The notes beneath the pieces are model-generated. The model searched no databases, was not told the DNA's origin, and was given only the letters and a program-made list of their open reading frames with translations. From contig VRVR01000036.1 of NCBI GenBank assembly GCA_009859145.1, positions 83,584 through 147,583 on the forward strand: 64,000 nucleotides of DNA, written 5' to 3'. Each line of letters opens with the position of its first letter. The first letter of the stretch is position 1. Position numbers and translations under genes: made by a program. This stretch comes from Andalucia godoyi (Eukaryota > Discoba > Jakobea > Jakobida > Andaluciidae). Below are positions 47,561 through 55,542 of this stretch, piece by piece.

Positions 47561-49181
47561 ACTTCACACAATTGCACTGAAAAAGCATTCGACATATTCT
47601 GATTCTCCTGGACGTGCAACCCTGTGAAGGATCCACAAACAACTGCTCGGTGAAAGAGCCGTAAAAACCAGACAAAAAGTCGTAAACACATTTACGTACA
47701 ATGGTTCGTCAGTTGTGGAATGCAAAAACAGCAGTAATCAACAACGGATGCCTCCTAGCCAGATCGATGTACTAAAGGAAGCACAGGAATCTCACTTCAG
47801 GACGAGTAAAGGAATCAAGCAAATAAAACCAAGTTCAAAAGTCGAAGGGAAAAAAACATGAGGAAATATATAAATCAAAAGAGTACAAACAACCATGCAG
47901 CATATCACTATGAACGAATTACTTCAACGTTTGCAAGATAAATTAGCCAAACGCCAATGAAAATCGGACGCGTTTTGAGACCGCATACCTGCAACACACA
48001 TTTGCAACGAATCGCCAGCGACCACGTGCCAGAACCATGAAAACAAAGGAGAAAATCATTTGACGGGAATGACCGAGAACCGGAGAAGGCAAAGAAAAAG
48101 AATCGGAAGAACAGTACACTACTTACACAGACAACACCTGACCGTCGGAGAGGAGAACCCTCGTAAAATGTGTAAATACAGCCTGGGAACAACGCAAACA
48201 GTTTACCTGTCTAGGTCCAAATGGGCAAGTCCTCCCGATTTTGGGAGCCGGACGGATTGTAATACATCCAATGCCAGATAAAACGAGGGATAGTGAAGCA
48301 TGGTTTGTGTCAATAAGATTTTTTATACAGAAAACAAAACAAATAAACATACAAAGAACTCCTTGAATATGAAGTCGGAGTACTGTTCCTCTGTAACCTC
48401 ATACGTCATTAAAAAAGTCATGACGTACGTCACACCGTACATGGTAACGGACCACTATGATGTTGCCCCCTGCAAGAGTTAACTGCAGCCCGGTAAGACA
48501 CTGTTTCTCAACAAGACTCCCTCCACCAGCCCGGGAAAACCGAATTCCAGGGAGAAAAGATAAAAAGCCAGTATTCTGCATTTCAATGAACAAAACTCGC
48601 CAGTACAGGAAAGTTCTGAAAACACAACGCATACGTCGTCAGCTGTGGAATATCAAATAACCGTTGATAACAAGCGACTGTCAGGATGGACACAAAGCTA
48701 CCAATAATTTGCGGACAGCCTTACCAGAACAGTGTAAACGCCAACATTTTGCAGTTCCGACTCTAACGTTTAGCGGTAGCAGATATTCGACATTCACTAG
48801 CTGACATTCTAGGATATTGCGACTCTGCTGAACTTTCAAGTGAACGCCGAAGATTGCCTTATCCGCAGAAGCCGATGAGATTCGACAGAGGCGCATTCAC
48901 GCGGAGTCCGCTGTTGATAATCCGCCTTCGGAATTCCAACGTAGGCCTGCAAACCTTTTGTTGGTGCTGGATAATGCAATAGCAAACCAGACTTTTTGCA
49001 TCGTGGGCTTTTGTTGCCTGCGTCACAAGCACATTCCGACACGGCGATTCCTCTCGTTCTGGATTGTGCGTAAATACATTTTGACTCTCGACATTTGGTC
49101 GTCGGTTTTGAAGCAGCTGAATTTTTCATCGAATCTTCGATATTGTGGTGCTGTTGCAGATTGTTTGGCGACGATGGCAGT
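47561..49181. other. Gene-poor region
   Basis: About 1.6 kb with no long open frame. A candidate short spliced gene lies on the minus strand (47924-48301, listed separately). A TGACGTACGTCA palindrome is at about 48420-48431. Two segments (about 47708 and 48637) share CGTCAGYTGTGGAAT, hinting at old duplication. Nothing else was identified. Confidence 0.4.
47924..48301 (-). CDS. Possible small spliced gene (about 71 aa), tentative
   Basis: On the minus strand a TATAAAAAA box (about 48324-48332) lies 23-30 bp upstream of an ATG at 48301 that opens a 31-codon exon with protein-like composition (MLHYPSFYLALDVLQSVRL). The frame then meets TAA inside GTAAAC. If a 24-nt GT-AG segment (48183-48206) is removed, it continues for about 19 codons. 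A strong GTAAGT...TTGCAG intron of 138 nt (47989-48126) follows, then a final exon to TGA at 47924. I do not recognise the product. The 24-nt intron would be far shorter than the others here, so the model may be wrong or the transcript non-coding. Confidence 0.2.
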
Positions 49182-49505
49182 ATGATCATGAACAATATTG
49201 CATCCCATTATACTCTGTCACAGCCCCAAACCTTCTCTGACAACGATTGGACGGAGGAAACGGACGCTGTTGTCGAGGTGTCTTCTCCGCGGCCTGCACC
49301 GTTTTCAAGTCATCGTTGTTTGGCTGTTACTCTCGCGATTGTTATCGCGAACGCTGTTCAGCTTTCTTTTTCCGTCCGCGACACCGACAGTCAAAAGAAC
49401 TTGTGTGTCGTTCGCGAGGTCTCCACCGGGTCCTCTGACGGAACGATCTGCGTTTTACGGGTTAGGAGTCCGTCATCCCCTGTCTCTCAGCTTTGTCGGT
49501 GGTAG
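49182..49505 (+). CDS. Hypothetical small membrane protein (107 aa), doubtful
   Basis: Open frame from an ATG at 49182 with one hydrophobic segment (CLAVTLAIVIANAVQLSFSV). No recognised motif, and no neighbour suggests a role. The frame remains open upstream to a non-ATG codon, and a GTTGCAG acceptor-like site lies about 20 bp before the ATG, so it could be the last exon of a spliced gene. Confidence 0.25.
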   Translation: MIMNNIASHYTLSQPQTFSDNDWTEETDAVVEVSSPRPAPFSSHRCLAVTLAIVIANAVQLSFSVRDTDSQKNLCVVREVSTGSSDGTICVLRVRSPSSPVSQLCRW

Positions 49506-49708
49506 CCGACTGACCGTTTGAGGAGAAAGCAGATTTATTAATCGTCACGTGAAATTATGGAAAGACGTTTATCGTGAAGGACGTTCGTTGAGAGAAGATT
49601 TAAGACATTAAACGAAAGCAACAAACGGCAGAACTCCACACCAAAGCCAGCGATCGTGGTAAAAGGATAGTTAACTTCAATTCCCTCGACAAGTTTCTCA
49701 GACACTGT

Positions 49709-51892
49709 TTAATCATCATCATCCTCGTCGTCGTCGACATCATTCTCAATTGCTCGGATGCTCGAAAACATCAAGGTGGACTGAACATGTCCGAGGTTTC
49801 CGGCAGTTTGTTCAGAAGGATTTTTGTCAGTACCAGGTAGTGAAACACCGTGATCTGGATGTCTTGACTCCTCGTGGTCCTCCATTGCTGGGTCCGTAAG
49901 GAGTGCTCGATGCAATGCAGCTCCAGAGTCAGGGTTTTCCATGTGAATGTGCAACGGAACCTCCTTGAATGCGCGAAATTTTCCAACGTTGTTCACGTGC
50001 TCATTTTCTACCCGAACCAGGTTCCACACTGCCTTTCTGAACACTTCAAAAACACCAAGAATCAAAAACATCGTCCACACCCCAAATGTTCGCAAGTCAA
50101 CCAAAAACACCAAAGCCCAAGAAACTCGACAAACGATGTTGACGAGAACAGCGAACGGATGAAACAAACGCGAACGGAAACAATTCCTTTCACGCACGGC
50201 GGCCCATGGAAGTATTCTCCAATCCTCAACAAAATCCCAGTACAAACGAACAACTGTCGACAATACATTCAACAGGATCCAGACGGTTCTCCACGCATTC
50301 CACGATGTTCCCCAAGAAAAAGATTCCGCAAACGCGATGGAAAGCATGGCTAAAGACAACACAAACTTCACGGAGTTGGACAAATATGGATGGATTTTCT
50401 TCTTGTCATATGATCTCCGAAAACACTGCATCAACCGAACATATGATGGAATCATAGAAAGAAGATATGTTAGGCTGACAGACAACCCATCGCATACAAG
50501 CAAAGAGTCAGTCAATCCAGAAGCAGCAGCGCGAATGCAAAATGCGTACTGCAAATCCCCAAGAAAATATGACAAGGAAGATAACTGGTCAGCGATGAAA
50601 AATTCAGGAAAATGAACAGTCAGAAACGGAGAACACAACAGCCGGAGAACAGCGGAGAGAAGCCATCTGCGCGACGTCCAAAAGAACCGTGGCCAAGGAG
50701 ACAGCAAACAGAACAACAAAACAGCGCATGCAACCAAAGGCTGATACGAGGATGGCAAAAGGAGATGGGATCCGTGCTGTTCATACGAGACAGATTTGAC
50801 GTACGCAAACATAGAACTGAATATCACTGCACCGAAACAAAGGCACAAATACAAATAGCGAGAAGGGGACAAGTGATCACGGGGATTCAGATCAAAAATA
50901 AAGACGTAATTGATCTGAAATTCAGTAAAGAAATAGAATGCAACTGCCAATGATGCTGCCTGTGCGAACACAAATGCCACAGCTCGGTAAACATTGAACC
51001 AGACAAAATTGTACTTCCAGTCTAGGCCTTGATTAAAAGTAGCATTGACGTCATAAATGATATCCAGTACAAGAACGCCTATACCACCAAGCAACAAACC
51101 CGAAAGAAACAACGCATAACGGTCCTTGACAGACGGGAAGGACGATTCTTGTGATGACGGCGAGACCCGCAGTAACCTCGACGCAGCTTTGAGATCTCCT
51201 CCCACAAAATTGACAGCGTACAACTCCTTCAATTCATCCAATATCATATCTATCGCTTGCAGATCGAAAAACGGTGTATTCCGCAGCATGGACTTGACGG
51301 TGGGCCAGATCGTCGAGCACAACACCTTATCATATTTCTTGGAAATTTTCAAAAATCCAGTGGCATTCATCACTGCAAAATTCCGCAGCATTTCCAAATC
51401 TCGATAAAACTCCAAACAAGCCAGCCTCAGGTTCGCCTCCAGTTCTCTGGGTCGCTGCTTTCCACCGGGCCACTTCAGCAACATGTCTTCCATTACTGTA
51501 ATATTCGAATGCAAAGTGACAAGTTGTTGCTCATAGAACGCAGAAACCTTTTGAATCTCTTTTGAAATACTAGCCAAGAAGACTCGGTCTTCGTGATTAT
51601 GAGCCAAATCCTCTCGTGACTCGGAATGATGAATTGCGGACGCAGCGAAGGCATCTGAAGTCGTTTCGTTTCGTCGCCGGGCATTGATCACTTTAAAAGT
51701 ATCGTCCAGGATTTCATCTCCGTGATTTCCTAGAAGGGAGACGAACGTAGTAGACTGTGAAACCTCGCTGGAAGCATCCCCAGACTTCTCCATAAGCAGC
51801 CTGGAAATGAGTTTCTTCAACTCTTTGTAGCTAACATACTGACTCTTCCATTCCGGAATTAAATGATTCTCCAAATATTTTGCAAACCTCAT
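49709..51892 (-). CDS. XPR1: XPR1/SYG1-type SPX-EXS phosphate exporter (727 aa)
   Basis: Plasma-membrane or Golgi phosphate exporter gated by inositol pyrophosphates. The SPX domain is at 1-190: MRFAKYLENHLIPEW, YVSYKELKKLI, and FLKISKKYDK with the conserved lysines that bind inositol polyphosphates. Several membrane spans follow from about residue 265 (LFLSGLLLGGIGVLVLDIIY and later). The EXS domain near 490-640 includes YVRLMQCFRRSYD, VKFVLSLAMLSIAF, VWILLNVLSTVVRLYWDFVEDW and the C-terminal RVSWALVFLVD. An acidic tail ends in DDDEDDDD. Length is similar to human XPR1 (696). The start ATG at 51892 gives the conserved SPX opening. Confidence 0.93.
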   Translation of the reverse strand: MRFAKYLENHLIPEWKSQYVSYKELKKLISRLLMEKSGDASSEVSQSTTFVSLLGNHGDEILDDTFKVINARRRNETTSDAFAASAIHHSESREDLAHNHEDRVFLASISKEIQKVSAFYEQQLVTLHSNITVMEDMLLKWPGGKQRPRELEANLRLACLEFYRDLEMLRNFAVMNATGFLKISKKYDKVLCSTIWPTVKSMLRNTPFFDLQAIDMILDELKELYAVNFVGGDLKAASRLLRVSPSSQESSFPSVKDRYALFLSGLLLGGIGVLVLDIIYDVNATFNQGLDWKYNFVWFNVYRAVAFVFAQAASLAVAFYFFTEFQINYVFIFDLNPRDHLSPSRYLYLCLCFGAVIFSSMFAYVKSVSYEQHGSHLLLPSSYQPLVACAVLLFCLLSPWPRFFWTSRRWLLSAVLRLLCSPFLTVHFPEFFIADQLSSLSYFLGDLQYAFCIRAAASGLTDSLLVCDGLSVSLTYLLSMIPSYVRLMQCFRRSYDKKKIHPYLSNSVKFVLSLAMLSIAFAESFSWGTSWNAWRTVWILLNVLSTVVRLYWDFVEDWRILPWAAVRERNCFRSRLFHPFAVLVNIVCRVSWALVFLVDLRTFGVWTMFLILGVFEVFRKAVWNLVRVENEHVNNVGKFRAFKEVPLHIHMENPDSGAALHRALLTDPAMEDHEESRHPDHGVSLPGTDKNPSEQTAGNLGHVQSTLMFSSIRAIENDVDDDEDDDD

Positions 51893-52192
51893 TCTGTCTC
51901 AGAACAAAATACGGTACATCACAGACTGCCGCACACTATGATCAGAATCTGCTGAAAGGCATTAAAAAAAAGGTTGCTCAAGATCATCGAAAGTTCAAAA
52001 AACAAAAGCAAAAACAAAAACAGAATAATAAAATAATGAAGATATTCCAATCCTGCGATTCACAAATAGTCTCCTCAACTTCCGTTTTTCTTGCGGCAGA
52101 CCTTGCAGCATCAAGAACAAGCATCAGTTCACTCCCGAGCTCACTTCCAGGGCCTTTTTCGTTTTGCGCCGAAAACGTGACTCCTCTGTTCA
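51893..52192. promoter_or_regulatory. Divergent promoter region (XPR1/GCN5)
   Basis: About 300 bp between the XPR1 start (minus) and the first ATG on the GCN5 side (plus). A-rich tract at 51963-52034. No gene seen. Confidence 0.4.
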
Positions 52193-52303
52193 ATGGGTCA
52201 CACTGACTCGCTGTCCAATACCGCAGGCGACTTGGAATACGGGCAGCAAGCTGTTTCGAATGAAGAGGACAGAGGCTCCAGGTTCCGCTTCGTCGCACAG
52301 TAG
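52193..52303 (+). other. Upstream ORF overlapping the GCN5 start (36 codons)
   Basis: Begins at the first ATG on this transcript side and ends at TAG, 41 bp past the assumed GCN5 ATG (52260), in another frame. Its translation (MGHTDSLSNTAGDLEYGQQ...) looks more protein-like than the overlapping GCN5 N terminus. Removing a 19-nt GT-AG segment (52282-52300) would fuse it in frame to GCN5. It is either a translational uORF or a misread N terminus. Confidence 0.35.
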
Positions 52304-53537
52304 GCCGGCGAAAGAATCTCGACGGGCTGCTTCCGGCGCTGGATCCTCTGTTTTCAACCGGGCTTCATTGGAGAGTTTTGTGCATCCGCTGCGACCGTCG
52401 AAGCCAATTCGAAGACAGGAGGGAGATGAAGTACGCTTTTTGCGTTCGGATTTGCGGACTCTTGTTACTCGCGAAGGATGCCTTTTTGAGAAACGCTCCG
52501 ACGAAATCGGTGTGGCTTACGAAGATGCTGGAGACTTGACATTCACCTTAGTTCACAACGATGGTGATGTGAAGGCACTCTTTGCTCTCGTTTGCTTGAA
52601 GAATGTGTTCAGTAGGCAGCTTCCAAATATGCCCAGGGAGTATATATGGAGATTGGTGGGAGACCCTCGTCATTATTCTCTAGTTGCGCTTTGGAAGGGA
52701 TCTGTCATTGGTGGAATTACCTTCCGTCCGTTTTACACTCCAAAAGTGAATTTTGGGGAGATTGCCTTTTGCGCTGTTTTTAATCACCAAGATACAGAGC
52801 AGAGAGGAGTCGGAGCTCGTCTAATGCAGAATTTGAAAATTGAAGCACTCAAGATGGGGATTGACAACTTCTTGACTTACGCCGATGATACGGCAATTGG
52901 TTTTTTTGCCAAAATGGGATTTTCGAAAAAGATTGGGCTTCCTCACGATACATGGCGGGGGTTCATCAAAGACTACGAACGTGCCACGTTGATGCATTGC
53001 TCGTTCCGCAGAGACTTTGACTACTCATCCGTTGCAGACATCGTGCATCTTCAGAGACAAGCCATTCTTAGCCTGTTCCCGAAACTTTCGACTGCAAGTC
53101 AGCTGCGTACTGTTTTAAGAGTTGCAGAGCCGGAGGTTTCAAGTTCAGATCGGGTTCTTCAGGAGCTCTACGATGCTGTCTTCAAACATGAGGACGCGTG
53201 GCCATTCAAGCAGAGTATTCAGGAAATCATTGATTCATATCCTGCTTACAGGGACACCATTAAGAATCCTCTAGATCTTTATATCATTTCTGAGAGAATG
53301 CAGAAATCGTTTTATCGGACATATCAGATGTTCATCGCAGATGTTGTCGTGATGTTGAAGAATTGTCAACGTTTCAATGGTGATGGATCCGAGTACTCTC
53401 GGTATGCGTCCAAGGTTCTCGACTCCTTCAAAATTGCATGCACTTCCAGAGGGAAAGACAAAGAATTTGATTCTGTATTTGAAGGGTTCCGATACATCTT
53501 TGATCCGGACCAGGTGAAGAAGAACAAGAAGAAGTAG
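52260..53537 (+). CDS. GCN5: Histone acetyltransferase GCN5/KAT2 (425 aa)
   Basis: SAGA-type acetyltransferase for histone H3. The GNAT domain has LVALWKGSVIGGITFRPF, then NFGEIAFCAVF (E167 is the catalytic base, yeast E173), then QRGVGARLM (181-189, acetyl-CoA P-loop; yeast has QVRGYGAHLM), then LTYADDTAIGFFAKMGFSK and WRGFIKDYERATLMHC. The bromodomain at about 313-413 has YPAYRDTIKNPLDL and NCQRFNG, with the acetyl-lysine-binding Asn at 373. Length is like yeast Gcn5 (439), lacking the PCAF N-terminal extension of animals. The ATG at 52260 is the first in frame but the N-terminal 50 residues are low-complexity, so the exact start is uncertain (see the overlapping upstream ORF). Confidence 0.95.
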   Translation: MKRTEAPGSASSHSRPAKESRRAASGAGSSVFNRASLESFVHPLRPSKPIRRQEGDEVRFLRSDLRTLVTREGCLFEKRSDEIGVAYEDAGDLTFTLVHNDGDVKALFALVCLKNVFSRQLPNMPREYIWRLVGDPRHYSLVALWKGSVIGGITFRPFYTPKVNFGEIAFCAVFNHQDTEQRGVGARLMQNLKIEALKMGIDNFLTYADDTAIGFFAKMGFSKKIGLPHDTWRGFIKDYERATLMHCSFRRDFDYSSVADIVHLQRQAILSLFPKLSTASQLRTVLRVAEPEVSSSDRVLQELYDAVFKHEDAWPFKQSIQEIIDSYPAYRDTIKNPLDLYIISERMQKSFYRTYQMFIADVVVMLKNCQRFNGDGSEYSRYASKVLDSFKIACTSRGKDKEFDSVFEGFRYIFDPDQVKKNKKK

Positions 53538-53589
53538 CAGTATCAGTGGCATCTTGTAATTCTTCTTTGCCGAAGTTGCTGTTCGTCGA

Positions 53590-54864
53590 CTATCCTTTCG
53601 TGGAGAACACTGTTAAGTTTAGTGATCCCAATATTTTCCCTACTACAAGAATCTCATCTCGACCTCGTGATCCATTTTCTAAAAGGGACCACCAACAGGT
53701 TGGTATCCAATCTGTGCCAAACGCTGCTCCACACATAGCTGCTACTAGTGTCGGGGAGCCAGGTGTTGTGGAAAGCTCCCGAACACTGTCGCAAATGCAC
53801 AGTTCCGGAGATGAATAGTTGAATTCTTCAAACTTTCGAACAGCATTCTGAACAGCTCTTCCAATTGCGGAATCATTGGACTTTTCATAGTTGTGAAGAT
53901 CGATTTTCTTGTTCAGAATAAGGTCTTTCAATACGACAACATACAAGACTGCGGCTTCCAGAATTTGATTGTTTGCCCCGCAGATGGGTGCCAGCGCTGC
54001 GCGAACAACCTCAAATAGAACTCGAGGTGGTGCATTACGGTACACAAATGCCAATGGCGCACACCGCAGGACGGCTGATATTGCGAACGGTAGGTCATGT
54101 TCCTTGTTTGTGTCCGCGGAGACTATGTCCGCTGTCTTTGCGAGTTTTAAGAGCAATGCTGCCATGTATTTTGAATATCCTCTTGGTGGGGAATAAAACT
54201 CAGCGTATTTCTTCGCGACGCTGTTCATTTCGAGTCTTTGTCGTTCTGCAATTGAAAATGCAACCGCCAGCATCTGTTCTGTTCTGTCTGTGTACTTGGC
54301 GAATTTCCACGTTTTTTTCGCGTATGGTGGATAAGCGTCTGATTGTTGAAAAGTTTCGAGATTGCGGAATGTGCAATAAAGGCTGCCGTATGCTTTTTCT
54401 ATGCTCCTTTGATTCCAACCGTCCACCGGCGCCTCCAGAATGTCTGCGCAGGCCACGCTCAGTAGTATTCCGCAAGCTTTAGATTGTTCGTCGTTTTGCA
54501 TCTTCATGGAAGGTGTCGCGGAAGAGGCATATAAACTGGATTTGAGCCACCTGACAGTTTCAGAATCATCTGTTTCCCCATTGTTTCGCAGTGGGTTCGA
54601 GGACCATTCAACAAGCCAGTAACAGTAGTCATGAATGTCCCTCCCCGATCGGACGGTCTTCAGTGAAGGACAAGACTTTGGGCCTTGGCAGAAATCAACA
54701 GCCATATAATTGCTTTTTGGGGCACCAGCGTACTTTTTGGAGTTGGAGGAAAACAGAAATGGAGCAAGGAAGACGTATCCATCGGTCATTTTTTTCTTCG
54801 CAGTGTCGAAGGGAACGGTTTTCTGAGCTGTTTGCTGCGGCTGTGGAAAGAACCTGCTGTACAT
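53590..54864 (-). CDS. ADP-ribosylglycohydrolase-like protein, probably inactive (424 aa)
   Basis: From about residue 125 the order of motifs follows the ARH/DraG fold. The ACGILLSVACADILEAPVDGW segment corresponds to GAAxGDALGAPVEGW. YTDRTEQMLAVAFSI corresponds to YTDDTxMTLALA. The C-terminal LVAAMCGAAFGTDWIPTCWW corresponds to the AGALAGAxYGxxxIPxxW motif. The metal-binding residues are eroded: the TDD motif reads TDR, GD reads AD, and the C-terminal GxDTD loop is replaced by TPGSPT. It is likely a non-catalytic relative that might still bind ADP-ribose. The N-terminal 120 residues are unassigned. The start was set at the ATG at 54864; a longer frame from 54924 runs through transposon-derived DNA containing the TATA-like element (54888-54894). 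Confidence 0.55.
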   Translation of the reverse strand: MYSRFFPQPQQTAQKTVPFDTAKKKMTDGYVFLAPFLFSSNSKKYAGAPKSNYMAVDFCQGPKSCPSLKTVRSGRDIHDYCYWLVEWSSNPLRNNGETDDSETVRWLKSSLYASSATPSMKMQNDEQSKACGILLSVACADILEAPVDGWNQRSIEKAYGSLYCTFRNLETFQQSDAYPPYAKKTWKFAKYTDRTEQMLAVAFSIAERQRLEMNSVAKKYAEFYSPPRGYSKYMAALLLKLAKTADIVSADTNKEHDLPFAISAVLRCAPLAFVYRNAPPRVLFEVVRAALAPICGANNQILEAAVLYVVVLKDLILNKKIDLHNYEKSNDSAIGRAVQNAVRKFEEFNYSSPELCICDSVRELSTTPGSPTLVAAMCGAAFGTDWIPTCWWSLLENGSRGRDEILVVGKILGSLNLTVFSTKG

Positions 54865-54881
54865 TTTCCCTCGCACACCTT

Positions 54882-54933
54882 CGCCTATATTATACACGGA
54901 ACATGCATATCTACGAATAGACATGCATAATCA
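54882..54933 (-). other. Conserved Fanzor 3' terminal block with hairpin (copy 2)
   Basis: Aligns without gaps to 26852-26903. Bases 54905-54913 pair with 54918-54926 (one A.C mismatch, loop CGAA), and two more outer pairs form. Four of the stem positions differ from copy 1 in both partners while keeping pairing. On the minus strand the block ends in TATAATATAGGCG, which lies about 25 bp upstream of the 54864 start and could serve as the TATA box of the ADP-ribosylglycohydrolase-like gene. Confidence 0.5.
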
Positions 54934-55140
54934 GTCTTGCATCCCGTTGCCGGGAAGAGGATATGCCCCCCAACACGCCTCACGGCGCTCTTCAGATAGA
55001 TGTTCCGCGCTCCGCTCCCAGTCTCGATCAATCTGTGAGCCACTTTCTCAGCGTGACACGTTGTTCCTGAGAAGGGTGCATTTTTTGATGCTGACGGCCC
55101 TAGCAGCAGGCGCTTTCGTGTCCTCAGTTGCAGCACTGGA
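54931..55140 (-). pseudogene. Second Fanzor nuclease relic, degenerate
   Basis: On the minus strand one frame contains ATED (55123-55128 holds the TE of RuvC-II) and, after a stop codon, QIDRDW (55018-55032, RuvC-III aspartate). A one-base insertion then shifts the frame to GARNIYLK (54990-55013). Nucleotide similarity to the 27-kb relic covers the whole segment, including GGCCGT...AATGCA where the zinc ribbon was. The four zinc-ribbon cysteines are lost. It is thus older or faster-decaying than the first relic. No RuvC-I or N-terminal part is found upstream. Confidence 0.65.
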
Positions 55141-55542
55141 GCTACGAGAGGAAGAGGCGGTAGGCGTAGTGACACGTGGTCTCTTAGGAGGTCTGCGGGA
55201 CCTAGGAGGCCCTGGCATCGGGCGGCGTAGGCGAATGCGTCATCCCAGCGAACTCACGCCCATATTTGAATTATAAAAGTGAAACCAACGAATGATAGAT
55301 GGCTACGCGTAAGCACGAATTCCCCTGTGAAACAAACGTGCTAGCGTCGGCCGGTATTGACCGTGTCCGTTCATGTATACTTCCTTCCGTATGCATGACA
55401 ATGACGTGTTATTTATTCAACGGCACAATGTTTTAAAAGATACAACAGATGGAACCAAAAAAACAAAGACAAAGCAACAAAAATAAATACCCCCATTTTA
55501 CTCATGTTTTATAAAATCAGTAGGATATCTTCTGCTGCAGCG
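55141..55542. other. Intergenic upstream of second Fanzor relic
   Basis: A minus-strand TTTTATAATTC box (about 55270-55280) lies 20-40 bp before two ATGs near the relic, similar to the TATA element upstream of the 27-kb relic. The rest is AT-rich 3' flank of the GCP-like gene. Confidence 0.35.
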
